A DNA stretch of 64,000 nt from Armillaria gallica. Taxonomy: Eukaryota > Basidiomycota > Agaricomycetes > Agaricales > Physalacriaceae. The notes under the pieces are model-generated. The model was given only the letters and a program-made list of their open reading frames with translations. It was not told the DNA's origin and did not search any database. Position 1 is the first letter of the stretch. Each line of letters starts with the position of its first letter. The translations under genes and the position numbers were made by a program. Below, piece by piece: positions 1-10,979 of the stretch. The DNA lies in NCBI GenBank assembly GCA_037576215.1, contig JBANDB010000012.1:1302001-1366000 (forward strand), given 5' to 3'.

Positions 1-19
1 GTCATCTGTGACACTGAGC

Positions 20-275
20 TGTGACATACGCGCCCACGTGCAAGTCGCGTGCGCCGCCATACCACATTTTTAATTGCCCTAAAATCTTCAAAGATCAGTT
101 CCTTGTACATTTTACATATACTTGCTTTCTTAACTTTGAATCCTTCGGGAGGTAGCTGCCTGTAAGACTACTTGTGCCTCACGATGCAGACTCAGAATCG
201 CTTGTGTTGAGCCCGATGTATCCTAGCAGTGAGTCATGTCATGCTACGGTACTATTAGCTGATTAGAGCTGTTAT
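20..275 (+). repeat. Direct repeat, left copy (flank of DUF6593 gene)
   Basis: This stretch aligns by eye with 1955-2235. Both start with a GTGACATACGCG-GCCACGTG-like block, then share TTGCTTTCTTAACTT, a GGTAGCTG block, TTGTGTTGAG, AGTCATGT and a TACGGTACTA/TACAGTACTA block in the same order and orientation. Divergence is substantial with small indels, so the copies are old. The two copies bracket the DUF6593 gene. The simplest reading is that this is the 3' flank of an upstream tandem paralogue cut off by the window start; a pair of degenerate terminal repeats is the alternative. Confidence 0.6.
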
Positions 276-1180
276 GTTTCAACAATGGTGATATCATGCA
301 CCATTACGCCCTCTCCGATCCTCCCGCGAACGCCACAAACCCACACAGGCTATGACCGTGATGGGGAGGGATCCTGTAGATTTTAACACTTTTATTTTTC
401 CGTGCGTAGCGCTGCTGCATTTCGCGAACTTTGGCCAAGTCTCAACAAAAGTAGCCTGATTGGATTGCTGTACACGCTTCCGTTAAGATCGAATGAGGAA
501 TGTTGTGACTACAGGGAAACCTTTCTGCAGCAACCGCGCTAAGAGGCAAAGCTAACGACATCAGCCCCCAATATTGGTGGGTCTGTGTAACGAGTGCATC
601 AGTCTGAAAATAGCCGGTCATGAAGGTTGTATATTAGCGCTTAATTGCGGGTACAACCTATCAGGCATCCCTTCGCGTCTCAGGACACTCTCTGATCTTC
701 GAAACTTCGGATACCGCACAGTAAAACAGCAAGTTCGGGAAGTCAAAGTGCAATGGAACTGATTATATAGCAGAGCATTATGCGCGAAGCCGCACAAGAG
801 GCATCAGAAACTCGCCGAACACCAAATACGCCCGTGCTGCCGTTGCATAGGACTACTGGGTTTCCTTTGATTATGTTGATCCGGCGCCTACAGTCCAGCC
901 CCGACCGCCTATGTGGTGCCGCAAGTATCGGAATGCCTTTAGTACATTCAGCTACCTGAAAAACGTACTGTTCTCTTACACGAGGACCCGGCCCGACTTG
1001 GCCGCAGCACAGCTCACGGACAAGATCGGGTGTCCTGTGCTGAAGGCTTATACACAGGCACGAGTCTCCCACGAACATCTATACAATGACTTGCCAGGCT
1101 AGTGGAGGCTGGCCTTAGCTTTGTAATCATGTGAACGGTTTTCAAGCTGTACTCACCGGATCCAGAGCTTCCCCTGGCGC
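276..1180. other. Intergenic, no supported gene
   Basis: Only short open frames (about 60-110 codons) on both strands, with no recognisable domain and no convincing splice-joined reading. I see nothing in it beyond the upstream region of the DUF6593 gene. Confidence 0.5.
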
Positions 1181-1188
1181 TTATAAAA
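1181..1188 (+). promoter_or_regulatory. TATA box of DUF6593 gene
   Basis: TTATAAAA lies about 40 bp before the ATG at 1227. It falls inside the longer open frame that begins at 1131, which argues that the upstream ATG is not used and that 1227 is the start. Confidence 0.6.
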
Positions 1189-1226
1189 GTGTTATAACAG
1201 ATATCTCCTCTGAAACTGCAGGTCCA

Positions 1227-1936
1227 ATGGATTCTGTACTGACACTCGTAAATCCGTCACCTCCGATACACCTTGAGTTCGACCGTAATAGTGTCGTCAA
1301 CGCGATACTACGGAAGAACTCACAGCCTGCATACACCATTCGGACGAAGCAGAAGACAAGATCTGCACGGACAGACATCGTAGATGTCGGAACACAAGAA
1401 GTTATCGCGTCCATCGAGATAAAGGATATTTTCCCGGACGTGGTGACGATAGCTAGCGTGAACGGAGGAAACAACGTCAAGATCAGTAAATGGATGAAGG
1501 AAGAGCAATTACCGGATAAAACGTCAGTATTTCCTAAACTCAACCACAATTATGCCTTAATCTGCGATACAGACGGGTCAGAGTCATCGAGACAGCATAC
1601 GGGCGATACCTATGGAAGCTCCACGTCGTCCATCGCTTAGCGGTGAGTCTGCTCGCCCGTTACAAGTACAGGCTGATACTAATCTCTGATCAGCTGTATG
1701 CAGAAGGCAACCTCGAAACACCCATTGCCTATCTTCAGCCCGTTACGAGAACCAATCCCTTAGTTCTCGTAGTCGAATCGGAGGCGATAGTCTTCATCGA
1801 CCAGATAATTGCGTCGTTCATTATCCGAGAGAAGGAACTGCGGGCCACGGAGAAAAGTTCAGCACTTGCCGCTGGAATGCTCATGGCAGACGCTAGTCCA
1901 ATGATGACAAGCGCGGGTTATGCTTATGCAACCTAG
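1227..1936 (+). CDS. DUF6593 domain protein (3 exons)
   Basis: Unknown biochemical role; DUF6593 proteins are small intracellular proteins expanded in mushroom genomes. Exons 1227-1522, 1573-1642 and 1694-1936 join in frame into about 202 residues; introns are 50 and 51 nt, GT-AG. Exon 1 opens MDSVLTLVNPSPP and runs through the beta-rich first half (LEFDRNSVVNA, then VIASIEIKDIFPDVV). The short second exon supplies the YLWKLHVVHRL strand, and exon 3 supplies IAYLQPVTRTNPLVLVVE and a helical tail with FIIREKELRATEKSS. The order matches the DUF6593 fold as I remember it. Without the two introns the frame breaks, so a one-exon reading misses the gene. It sits between two diverged direct repeats, suggesting a tandem array. 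Confidence is good for the family, moderate for exact splice sites. Confidence 0.78.
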
Positions 1937-1954
1937 GTCGTGAGGACCTACCTG

Positions 1955-2235
1955 TGACATACGCGGCCACGTGGGACATGTCACAATCTCACAGTACGTT
2001 TCCTTCCACTTTCTATCAAAAGTACAACAGCCAAATATCCTAGAAATCTTTCCTCATGCGTTTTAAATAAGTTGCTTTCTTAACTTCGGATCCCTTGGTA
2101 GGTAGCTGTCTGTGAAGATGCTATTCAAATCCCAATCAAATCCTTATGCTTGTCATTTGTGTTGAGTCTCTACCAGTAAGTCATGTTATCCTACAGTACT
2201 AGTCACTCAGTCGTTCATTAGTGCTGTTTGGTAAC
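1955..2235 (+). repeat. Direct repeat, right copy (3' flank of DUF6593 gene)
   Basis: Second copy of the 20-275 repeat, starting about 20 bp after the DUF6593 stop codon and in the same orientation. It probably includes the 3' UTR of that gene. Shared anchors are CTGTGACATACGCG, GCCACGTG, TTGCTTTCTTAACTT and TTGTGTTGAGT. Confidence 0.6.
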
Positions 2236-3030
2236 AGTTTCAGTAACATTATACATCGTTCCGTTCTCTTCGCTCCACCCTTGGTAAACCTTTTGCCATG
2301 CGCTCAGACCGGGAGGTAGGACCTCCGTTCCTCACGTCTGCTGTTCCAGTTGTTTTCTTCATTTCGTATCCTTCGGTCCTCGGCCACATAACCACAGCCT
2401 TTATTTGCATGAAGCGGCTATCATAAACCATACACCGCTCTGTGACCTGATCGACGCCCATCAATGACAACAGGGACTTTTAATTATGGATGGTAATGGA
2501 TCCTTGTCTGTGTCTGTACCCGTCTCCCTCAGGATAAATAACGCGTCGCTTCGACATGTGAGTCAACAGTTTTCTTTCCGGTTAAATCGTTGTATAGAAA
2601 TAATCCTCCTATTGGACATAAGCTCGCATCCGCGAGCGTCTCGCTTGTTTGGAACAATTTTGACCGGTTACTTGTGACGCCGGGTGGCTGTCATCGTCAG
2701 AGTGTTGTATCCAAGTACGGGAGAGGTCAACCTCACTTGACGCCTGGGCCAACTACTGCTTTGCCTTTCTCTGGAAAAACCTCCGATCATTGCCAGTAGT
2801 TGCAATGTTTCAGACTCTTTGCTGTCAACTTGGGTAGGCTTGCTGAGCTCTTGATCCTACTCGTCCTTATATGGTCCTCTGCTCCTCCTGGGGATCTTTT
2901 GCTGTGTTCGGACCTTTGACTTTGAGCGCTGTTCGACACAGGCCATAGTGCGTATAAAAGGCAAAAATGTAGCTACGATAAACCATCTGGTCAACCCAAC
3001 AAACCACGCCCACCCATTCATCCGTCGCGA
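2236..3030. other. Intergenic, no supported gene
   Basis: Short frames on both strands without domains. The end (from about 2860) is the upstream region of the dsRBD gene, with a TATATA at 3034-3039, about 12 bp before its ATG. Confidence 0.5.
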
Positions 3031-3050
3031 CCAATATATACTCAAGCAAC

Positions 3051-3399
3051 ATGTCCGGCAATGATGGTAGAAGACGTAGGTTCACCCTCCATAGATCTCG
3101 TTTCCCGTCAAACTCAACGTCGCTCTCCTAGACTACCGCACAGAACTGAACAACCTCTGCATCCAGGCCGGATGGACTGTAGACTTCGACGATAATTTTA
3201 CTGGTCCACAGAACGATGGAACTTGGACCTCACTCGTCTACGGTATGTAGGCCTCACTGCAATTTGCAGGCGTATGCTAACACGCAGGTCTTTTTTTCAA
3301 GTTAATGGTGTCATGTGTGGACAAGGGAGCGCAACAAATGTCCGTGCGGCCAGAGAACAGGCATCATACCGGGCGCTCGTTTATTACGGCCGTGCTTAA
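3051..3399 (+). CDS. Small single-domain double-stranded RNA-binding protein
   Basis: A 74-residue protein that is essentially one dsRBD, expected to bind dsRNA by shape; its target is unknown. Three exons: 3051-3066 (16 nt), 3132-3242 and 3302-3399, separated by GT-AG introns of 65 and 59 nt. The joined protein reads MSGNDDYRTELNNLC, then GWTVDFDDNFTGPQNDGTW, then VYVNGVMCGQGSATNVRA followed by AREQASYRALVYYG. This is the alpha1, beta-hairpin and alpha2 layout of a dsRBD, with the alpha2 region ATNVRAAREQAS in the place of the usual KK-AK-AA motif. That helix has fewer lysines than classical RNA-binding dsRBDs, so binding may be weak or the domain may mediate dimerisation. The first exon is so short that no single frame reveals the gene. 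Single-domain proteins of this kind occur in several mushroom genomes as I recall; neighbours give no functional hint. Confidence 0.75.
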
Positions 3400-3810
3400 T
3401 CTGCATCGGCTTCACGCTGTGGGATACACTGACCGAATGAGCATTCATAACACGGACATGAGACTACTTACGCTTCTATCTTAATTATCATCCGTGTATC
3501 TCACTTGATTTCCCTGCTTCGTCAAACGGTAATAGTAATTAAATACAAGACCCTGTTCTTACACATACAATAAACCATTGTCTTAGTATGACCAGTAATT
3601 ATCATCCTCTTTGAGTAAATGCGTTCAGGACAACACTTCGTCTTTTCACTCGAACTGAGTCATTCAAGATCGATATGTATGTCGGTATTCGTTATCGGAT
3701 CAAAAAAGCTCGGAAATAAAACATCACCAGGAAATTCTCGTCAGCTTCTGCGCCATTTGCTGGACCTTAGGTAATACTCTGGCTAGAAGCTGTACGATCA
3801 AGCGGGTCAG
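3400..3810. other. Intergenic, no supported gene
   Basis: Tail-to-tail space between the dsRBD gene and the monooxygenase. Nothing recognisable in it. Confidence 0.5.
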
Positions 3811-6083
3811 TCAAATCCTCGATCGAATCATATAGAAGGCACGTACCCATTTCGATTGTGCTAAACCCCCAGAACGCGTCGCAATCAATAGCAGAAGAAA
3901 ACCTATTAAAACACGAGCCAGCCGCGTAGTATGCGCCCCCCGACGTGAACTATGATGCCAGCTTCCCAACGCAGTCACCTTGTAATGACTCCAGTCGACT
4001 TTTCGCAACCACCACCAGAACAGAAACCCGGGACCTGGAAATATACTGTTTACTTTCCCGTCACTGCCCTTCCTATACCATGAGACGCAGTCGACGAAGA
4101 CGGATTTAGCCAACCGGGCGTGAATCTTCTCGTTGTACGCATCTGTTGCCTCGCCGGTGACGTTGATAGAGGAAACATGGCCCTGGAGGATAGGTTTGAT
4201 GAGCTGGAGGATGTAATCGATCTACAGGGCTATAGTCAAGGAACGCTGAATGGAATGTATGTAGCTTGCCTGAATTTCCTCCGTATAGATAAGCGACCCA
4301 TGGCCGGTAGCGGTGTTAGGTCCTACAAAGGACGTCGGTTAAGCTTTCATTGTTCGACAGGAATTGACCGTCACCTGATATCATGCAAAAATTCGGGAAG
4401 CCGGGAACTGCAGTTCCAAGGTACGCCTTGGGTCCTTGTGCCGACTCATAATATTCTTTGACCGTCTGATAAAGGCCTCGGATATGCAGAGGGTAATCAT
4501 CCTAATCAGTAAAGGAACGGAGTCGGAACTATGATAGACATTGACGTGATGAGAACCACGTACGGCCACGTAGCCCGTCGAAAAAATGAGTACGTCGAAG
4601 GACAACTTTTCTCCTGTCATCTTTTGTTGACCTACAACATCGGTTATGACTGCAACGGAACTCACCTTTCTTCGTCACGATGCCATCTTCAACGATTGAT
4701 TCAATGCCGTCCCAGTTCAACGACAAATTAGGACGATGCAAAGCAGTAAGGTAATTCGTGTCGAGGATCAAACGTTTACACCCCGGTTCTTGAGAGACAG
4801 TTCATGAAGATTTGCTGTCCTAGCCTAGAAGGAAGCGACTTACTATATGAAGGTATCAACTGGTCGCAGTATTCCTTCGGCGCCATCTGTCGAATATACT
4901 CTGCACCCGCCTGCCAAAGAGTAAGATTCGAGAATAAATGTAAAACAAAAACTTGCATACCTTCCTGAACTTACTGTGAAGGAAACGGGTTCCGAAAACA
5001 ACCCAGTACAGCATTTCGCTCTATAACGTGCGGTCAAGGATTGTGATGAAATATGCGAATGGAGAATGACTGACATGCAAAAAGAGATAACAGCGAGTCA
5101 TCCGCATATAAAATGGAATGTATTTGAACATAAACCTTTGGATTCTGCCATACTCTGAGCGAATCTATAAAGGACGTGTGAGATCGTGGAGCCAAATAAG
5201 AAGAGAGACGAACGGGGGGATGCAACCAATTCGGAGTTCTGCAAAAATTTGTGACATTGACCGTCGGATCTGATGAAATGACAGGAACAAATTGCGTTCT
5301 CATAATTCTAAGAAAGATGCATTCACAAATTTGGATGTGATGAACTTACGCAGACGCTCCATTCCCGATAACAGCAACTCGTTTATTGCGAAGATCGACA
5401 TTGTGGTCCCAGCGCGCAGAGTGAAACTGATCGCCTTTGAATGTGCCAAGTCCAGGAAAATTCGGATACCGTGGAACGTCCAAGATTCCCACAGCAGATA
5501 TGAGAATTTTCGCGAACGAAGTTGACCGCGTGCCTGTTACTCCGTCCTCAGTGATGATGCGGTAGACCTCTTCTTGATAGTCCCACTCTGCCGAGACGAC
5601 GAGCGTATTGAAGACGATATGCGGGTACAGATTATATTTATGCGACAAATCCTGCCAGTAACCTTGAATTTGTGGTTGGTATCCATGGGTGTAATTCCAG
5701 TCGGGATTTAGATCAGTAGACAGGGAGTACCAGTGCATGCCAACGTCAGAAGAGCAGCCAGGGTAAACGTTGCTCTAGGAGACAATCAGATTAAGACAAG
5801 ATGACTGTCAAAACGTCCTGTACCCTCCATGTTCCACCAACATCAGAAGCCTTTTCGTAGACCTGAAGCTGGACGTGAATGACATCATCGAAAGAGTAAA
5901 AGATACGCCATACGGTAAAATTATTGAATCCAGGGAACTTCTTCTTCAAAGCGATAACAAAAGATAGTCCTCCGATACTGTGGGTAAACGGGGTAAGCTT
6001 TATGTTTTCGCGGTGAAACCGTAGATGAACTACCCAGCACCGATGACGACAATCTTAGGGCCCGTGCCGTCATTGTTGGCCAT
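3811..6083 (-). CDS. Flavin-containing monooxygenase, Baeyer-Villiger type
   Basis: Predicted FAD- and NADPH-dependent oxygenase that would insert oxygen into a ketone or hydroxylate a small lipophilic substrate. Exon 1 (6083-6034) starts [17 protein letters not shown] and continues across an intron into [13 protein letters not shown], giving the FAD Rossmann motif [19 protein letters not shown] follows, then [15 protein letters not shown] and [14 protein letters not shown]. The family fingerprint is [12 protein letters not shown] (FxGxxxHxxxW[PD]), followed by the NADPH motif [10 protein letters not shown]. Further exons give [29 protein letters not shown] and the C-terminal [17 protein letters not shown]. 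At least eight introns; I found no frame break that an intron cannot explain, so the gene may be functional. The substrate cannot be inferred. It stands alone between a dsRBD gene and a PWWP pseudogene; the next oxidoreductase is 5 kb away. Confidence 0.82.
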
Positions 6084-7200
6084 TGTGGAAAAGATTGAGT
6101 GCGGTTCAGAAGGAAAGTAGCAGTGTTACGTGCTGGTAACCGTAAGAGACGCTGCGGCTCGGTTTTAAAGAGACTGTCAATGGGGTGAAGCTGATTGATG
6201 CTAGACCTTTGGGGACTTTCCGGTTCTTAACATAGCCGAATATTCCCAGACTGGTACACATCGATTTAAGATGCATTGAGAGGTTTAGTCTCGTTGGCGC
6301 GAGGGCGTTCTGTTAAGATTAAGTTCATTGAGATGTCTGAGAATGGTCGGATGGTTCCCCTACACGTCGATATCGATTATGGATATTAAAGGCCGTTCAA
6401 AAACCTGATATTCATCGTGGTAAATCACAGCGAGAATCTCGCCGAGAAAGTAAATCGGCTAACCCTGCTCGGACCCTATTGGTGTCCCCGGGCCGGTCCC
6501 CGACTTGTCACCGTGGCATCCACAGCTGGCACTCCTGACTCCCAACGATTTCGGCCCGAAGGAAACTTGACGGAAATTGTTCAAGGAGCTGAAAATGTTT
6601 CCTTAGACACGTTTCCGTCTGTTGGAAATCTAATTTTGGCAGGGAGAATTCTGTTTTTGGCCAGACGGAAACTGTATGAGGAAATTCTTTCAGTGCCACT
6701 ACACATTTCCTTTGTGCAGAAACTCAGGTATGTCAGGAGTGTGGGCGGCGACTATTTTGCGAGTAAAAATAGAATCGAAGTGCGAAATGTCGGATTTTGC
6801 CTCAGTCAAAATCGGCATCTCGGAATTTGATTATTTTTTGACCATCCACAAATAGTCGCCCCCCAGCTGTGATCGGCTCTCACTTGGTGGATGAAGTGGG
6901 CAGGAGAAAGTTGAACGAAACAAAGGTATAGTCCTTTCAATGTCGGTTCGTCTCGTCCTGATATCTCTCTTTTCGCAGATAGAAATCCCAGTCTGGTTCC
7001 GAGTCCTATGAATATAGGTATTCGGTCATTATGCCACCCGGTTTTTGATCGTCCAACACGGCGTTTGCCGTCGTTCCCTACCTGGGTTGACCGTGGGAAC
7101 TCTTTGGTATCCTTCATCATTTTCCTGGGAATTGCTTGCCTTGCGCGTCCTTTCCTTCTTCATTTTGATGCTCCACCGCCGTCATTTTCCCCTCTCGACA
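6084..7200. other. Intergenic with a possible short inverted-repeat element
   Basis: No gene is supported. An 11-bp inverted pair GGCGACTATTT (6747-6757) and its complement (6850-6860) encloses about 114 bp, and a weaker outer pair CACAGCTGG/CCAGCTGTG lies near 6530 and 6863. It could be a small MITE or a fold-back relic; I see no clear target-site duplication. Confidence 0.35.
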
Positions 7201-7209
7201 CCAGTCCGA

Positions 7210-8243
7210 CGATGAGCAAAAAGCTTGCAAAAATGACCAAGATGTCTGACGAAAATCTATGAACATCGCGATATTGCACTAGGAAAAGTGCGTACGTGTG
7301 CTGAACATTGTCGAGGGCGCGTCTGGTGCTAACAGCGACGGATATCCAGGCAGTCGATCCCAACGATGCACCGCAGCAAGTCCTTGACGACCGACCTGCA
7401 GGCAAAAAAGCAAACTTGTACCTTGTGCGATTTCTCCCCGCCGGCGATTTGTGCGTGTCTTTGAGTTCTTGCCCGAATTCTTTCTTGGCTGACAATTGGC
7501 TACGCTTAGCTCCTGGCTAGCACCCAAGACATCTCTGAGCTCCAACAACACGAAATCGAGGCGTACATCAACGAGCCATTCAAAAAAGTCGGGTGACCTC
7601 TTGATGGGCTACAAGGTTGCACTGGACCTTTCTGAGTGGGGAGAAGTGCAAGGCTGAGCAAGCAGAAGCAGCCGCGTCGGAGGATGTCGTACGAGGTTGA
7701 CCAGTTTGACAGCGAGAATGAGGAGAAGCCGAAGAAACGGAACCGGGACAGTGAAGGCGGCGCCTCGGCCAGGAAGCTCAAGACGAGCACGACGGGTGAC
7801 GCAAAGAAGGCTCTACTGAAGAGTAAGAAAGGTGGAAAGAAGAAGGAGAATGTCGAGAGCGAGGACGATGGCGAGGCTGACGAAGACGTCGGCACCAGCA
7901 AGAAGGGCACGAGTCCTCCCCCAGCGAAGAAAGCCAAAAGGGATAAACAAGAGCACGGTGAAGGCGCATAGTTTCCTTCTCTTTGTACCGCTAACGATGG
8001 TATATTGACATAAATTTCTTATCAGGCAACGTATCAAACGATCTCGAGGCCCTCAAAGTTTGTGAATGGCGACACAGGTTGCAGAAGACGATTTTGAGCA
8101 ATAAGGGGGACCTAAGGAGGAGGTGCGTCCGCTACCCGGTGCTTGTCCCCTTATCGATTAACTTTTTCCCTCAGGATATGCCCCAGATGGATAAAATGTT
8201 CCGTACAGTCGAGGCATACCAGTCTATCACCATTCACACGGTA
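7210..8243 (+). pseudogene. PWWP / TFIIS-N (LEDGF-like) chromatin protein pseudogene
   Basis: Relic of a nuclear protein with an N-terminal PWWP domain and a C-terminal TFIIS-N/LEDGF domain, expected to read histone methylation. Recognisable pieces in order: MSKKLAKMTKM, then in another frame YEHRDIALGKV, then AVDPNDAPQQVLDDRPAG with KKANLYLVRFLPAGD, then ISELQQHEIEAYINEPFKK, then SGDLLMGYKVALDLSEW, a charged linker (7688-7969; YEVDQFDSENEEKPKKRNR) and MPQMDKMFRTVEAYQSITI. The PPWP stretch after GKVRGYP is missing, and the frame slips near 7257, 7345, 7590 (one extra A in an A run), 7640 and 7688. A wrongly sequenced intact gene is unlikely with this many breaks. Confidence 0.75.
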
Positions 8244-8955
8244 AGTTTTATCCACTATCTTTCACCTTCTTTGGGTGCGTTCTGGTGGTTCTGCTGTCGA
8301 TTTTGTCCTTTTCTCAGCCCTTTTCTGAGTTTTCTTCACCACTTCATCTGTTGAGAGCGCGGATGTTTCCATTTACCTTCGCTATACGCTCATCAATTCG
8401 GAGCCTCTTTTTTTCGTCCCCCAGTTGCGTCGCCTCTTTTTTCCTTTCGTTTTTGTCTTTTTTCAGGCGAACATCACGTTTCCTTTGCTCCGCCCCTAAC
8501 TTCTCACTTCGCTTCACTCATATCTTATTTCTTTGGGTCGACTATGGAAACACCGTTCTTTCTTCGCTCCCTGTATGAACTATTTGGGCAGGCCAGCACA
8601 TCATTTACTGCCTAGCCGTGCAACGTTCCATCATGTCACCTTCAACAATTCTCTTACTCGTCTTTTGCTTTTATTGGCCCATAACGGTGCGGCAAATACG
8701 GCATATCACGGCACATAGATACTTATGACGCATGATGTGACGCAATGTCCTTTCACCGGATTTGGGTGTTTGGTGCTCGTCTGTTCGTTCGACGTCTCTC
8801 AACGGGATTATAGTGTCATTTTGTACTTCGTCTGGAAGAGTTGATGATCAAAGAGAAACACACGACGTGCTTCTTAAGTGCATCGCATGTCCGTTGATTC
8901 GTGAAGTATTGTTACCCCATAAAGGACTCGGATCCTGCCACTCGAATGCGATGGC
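8244..8955. other. Intergenic, pyrimidine-rich
   Basis: From 8260 to 8580 the top strand is strongly T/C-rich, which produces low-complexity frames full of Phe, Ser and Leu. No gene supported. Confidence 0.5.
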
Positions 8956-8959
8956 CCAT

Positions 8960-9490
8960 CAAATGCTAGTACTTATATAAGGTCTTTGGCTTGCCAAAGT
9001 GATACTCTGTCGCTCTCCCAAGATCTGCATCCGTTGATAGAGGCCATCTCGTAAACATCAGGTTAGTCTCTCGTAGACAGACGCAACATACACGACTACG
9101 GTGGGGGTGAGGTTGTAGTGAGTGTATGGAGTCTGTTGCTTAAATAGGCTATCTACCGTTCAACTCAGTTATTACAAATCTGATGGGACTCCGGCAATGC
9201 ATAAATCATGTATTACAGGGTCTTGGGACGCGTAGTGAACTAAGGAGAAGCAGGATATATAATGTTCAAAGTGTATGGTAATGATAAATAGAACAATTAT
9301 GGAGGGAAAGCGAAGCAAGCAGTATTTTCTGTCAAAACGCGCTAGCCGGCTTGAATTCGGCATGCCAAACTTGCCGCCGGTAAGCACGAAACCTAATCGA
9401 TTTGGCGTGGTGCCGACGCAAGGCCATCAAATTATATAAGGCTTTGTCATAACGGCAACCACCCCGCGTTAAACAATAGACTAACATCAG
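8960..9490. repeat. Cluster of short TATATAAG repeat units, related to the palindrome core
   Basis: Three related units: 8963-9060 (+, TTATATAAGG at its start), 9061-9165 (-, containing TAGTCTCTCGTAGACAGA) and 9428-9490 (+, TTATATAAGGC then AACAATAGACTAACA). The minus unit matches 60357-60500 and its mirror 59620-59757, which share GTCTACGAGAGACTA and CAACAGACTACATACA. The units resemble the promoter part of an LTR or a promoter-bearing miniature element; no internal coding region was found. Confidence 0.45.
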
Positions 9491-10032
9491 GTTCAGCCAG
9501 GAAGATACTATGCTCAAATTGCCTGACCTTCCAGCACGAAGCGAAGGCTGAAATGCGTCGGATACTTAGTCCTCTCGATACGCTAGTTACGTCACGGTAG
9601 TCCTCGAGGCCACACAGCACCACCGCACATTGGGAACACTTTTGCCGTCTTTCCGTCGCGTCCGACGGGCCTAATTCGTTGCCGACGGACTCGACTTGGA
9701 CCCAACGGCACGCTGAATCCCAAGCTCTATATTGTCCAAGTTGTTGCCTTGAACTTACGATACACCTAGCCATAACGACAGGCTGCCTAGAAGCCTGAGC
9801 CTAGGATAAGCTACTGCTTTAGTTGTGCCAGTTCTTATCCTTGCGCAATCCTTGCGAGCAAGCTAAAAATAGCCACGCTTTCAACCGGCCTACCGCGATC
9901 GGCGGCGCGATCACAAAGCCTGTCACAAAGGACAAGTGATCGCCTGTGTAGCGTTAACCGCAAGTACGATATAAAAGAGGACGCCCATGAAGCCATTTCC
10001 ACAGCTCCTTCATCTGTTCTACTTCTCCCACG
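9491..10032. other. Upstream region of DUF7702 gene with TATA box
   Basis: No gene supported. GATATAAAAG at 9969-9978 is a good TATA box about 60 bp before the ATG at 10033. A complementary pair of GCGATC words near 9895-9945 may fold back. Confidence 0.5.
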
Positions 10033-10979
10033 ATGTCTACCATAAACTACGCAGAAGCGTACGGATACAACTCCCTGGCTGCAGCCATCGTCTTCGCTAT
10101 CCCCTACCTCCCCATTTGCGGATTTTTCGCTTTGCATTTCATAAGGTCTCCCACTTATGTATACGGGGCACTTTCTTTATTCTGCGCACGTCAGGAATTC
10201 TACTATCTCTTGATAAAATGTTGACTGAATATTTGGAATAGTTCGCGTCACCGCATTCGTTATTCGCGCTGTCATGATAGGGTCCGACACATCCGGAGAA
10301 AATCTTAACCTCTTGATTGGCGATCAAGTGTTGTTTGGAGTTGGATTTTTTGGTCTGCTGTATGCCGCTTATACTCTCGTCCTTGATCGGTGAGTAAAGT
10401 GTCTGCATCACAGAACATAACTGATATATGTCATTAATTCCTAGAGGGCTCCTCAGCGAAGCACCTCCTGCAAACGATAAAATATCTCAGCTTGCAGGCA
10501 ACCGCAGATTGTTTAGGATTCTCCTAATAGTCGGCATGGCGCTAGGAATATCTGGTATAACCACTAGCTCCAATAACCCATCAAGCTCTACCGCTTCCGG
10601 CGTCCGGAAAGCCAGCGTCATCATTTTCCTGCTCCTTACCATTGTTCAAGCATACCTTACCTTTGTGCTGATAATGAGAGAGAGACAAGGTATGCCTTTT
10701 TCTTGCCTCCCCGGAAAGTTATAGACTGAGTTCTTCTCAGGATATCGACCACTACAGTCAGCTGGTGGCTTTGGGGAAAGGCATGGTGCCTTTATCGTCT
10801 GCGCCATCTCGCTGCTCCTCCTAGTTCGCGAGGCTTTTATGGTCGCCACTATCAGCAACGAGAAGAGGGAAACTGATGAGCACTTTTGGTACCCGTTAGT
10901 TGCGTTACCTGAGATTTTGGCTGTCCTGCTTTACTGCGCACCGGGTCTTGTTCCTCCCCGATCTCAATTGCCGAAATGA
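10033..10979 (+). CDS. DUF7702 multi-pass membrane protein
   Basis: Membrane protein of unknown function; DUF7702 proteins are common in filamentous fungi and have about seven TM helices. Exons 10033-10189, 10242-10389, 10445-10689 and 10741-10979 join in frame to 262 residues; introns are 52, 55 and 51 nt. It starts MSTINYAEAYGYNSLAAAI with an outside-facing N-terminus and a first helix AAAIVFAIPYLPICGFFAL. Exon 2 carries NLLIGDQVLFGVGFFGLLYA, exon 3 [17 protein letters not shown] between two helices, and exon 4 AISLLLLVREAFMVATI and FWYPLVALPEILAVLLYC. These are family hallmarks as I know them. All splice phases fit, so the gene looks intact. The neighbouring TmpA-like gene is convergent (tail-to-tail, about 515 bp). 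Confidence 0.82.
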
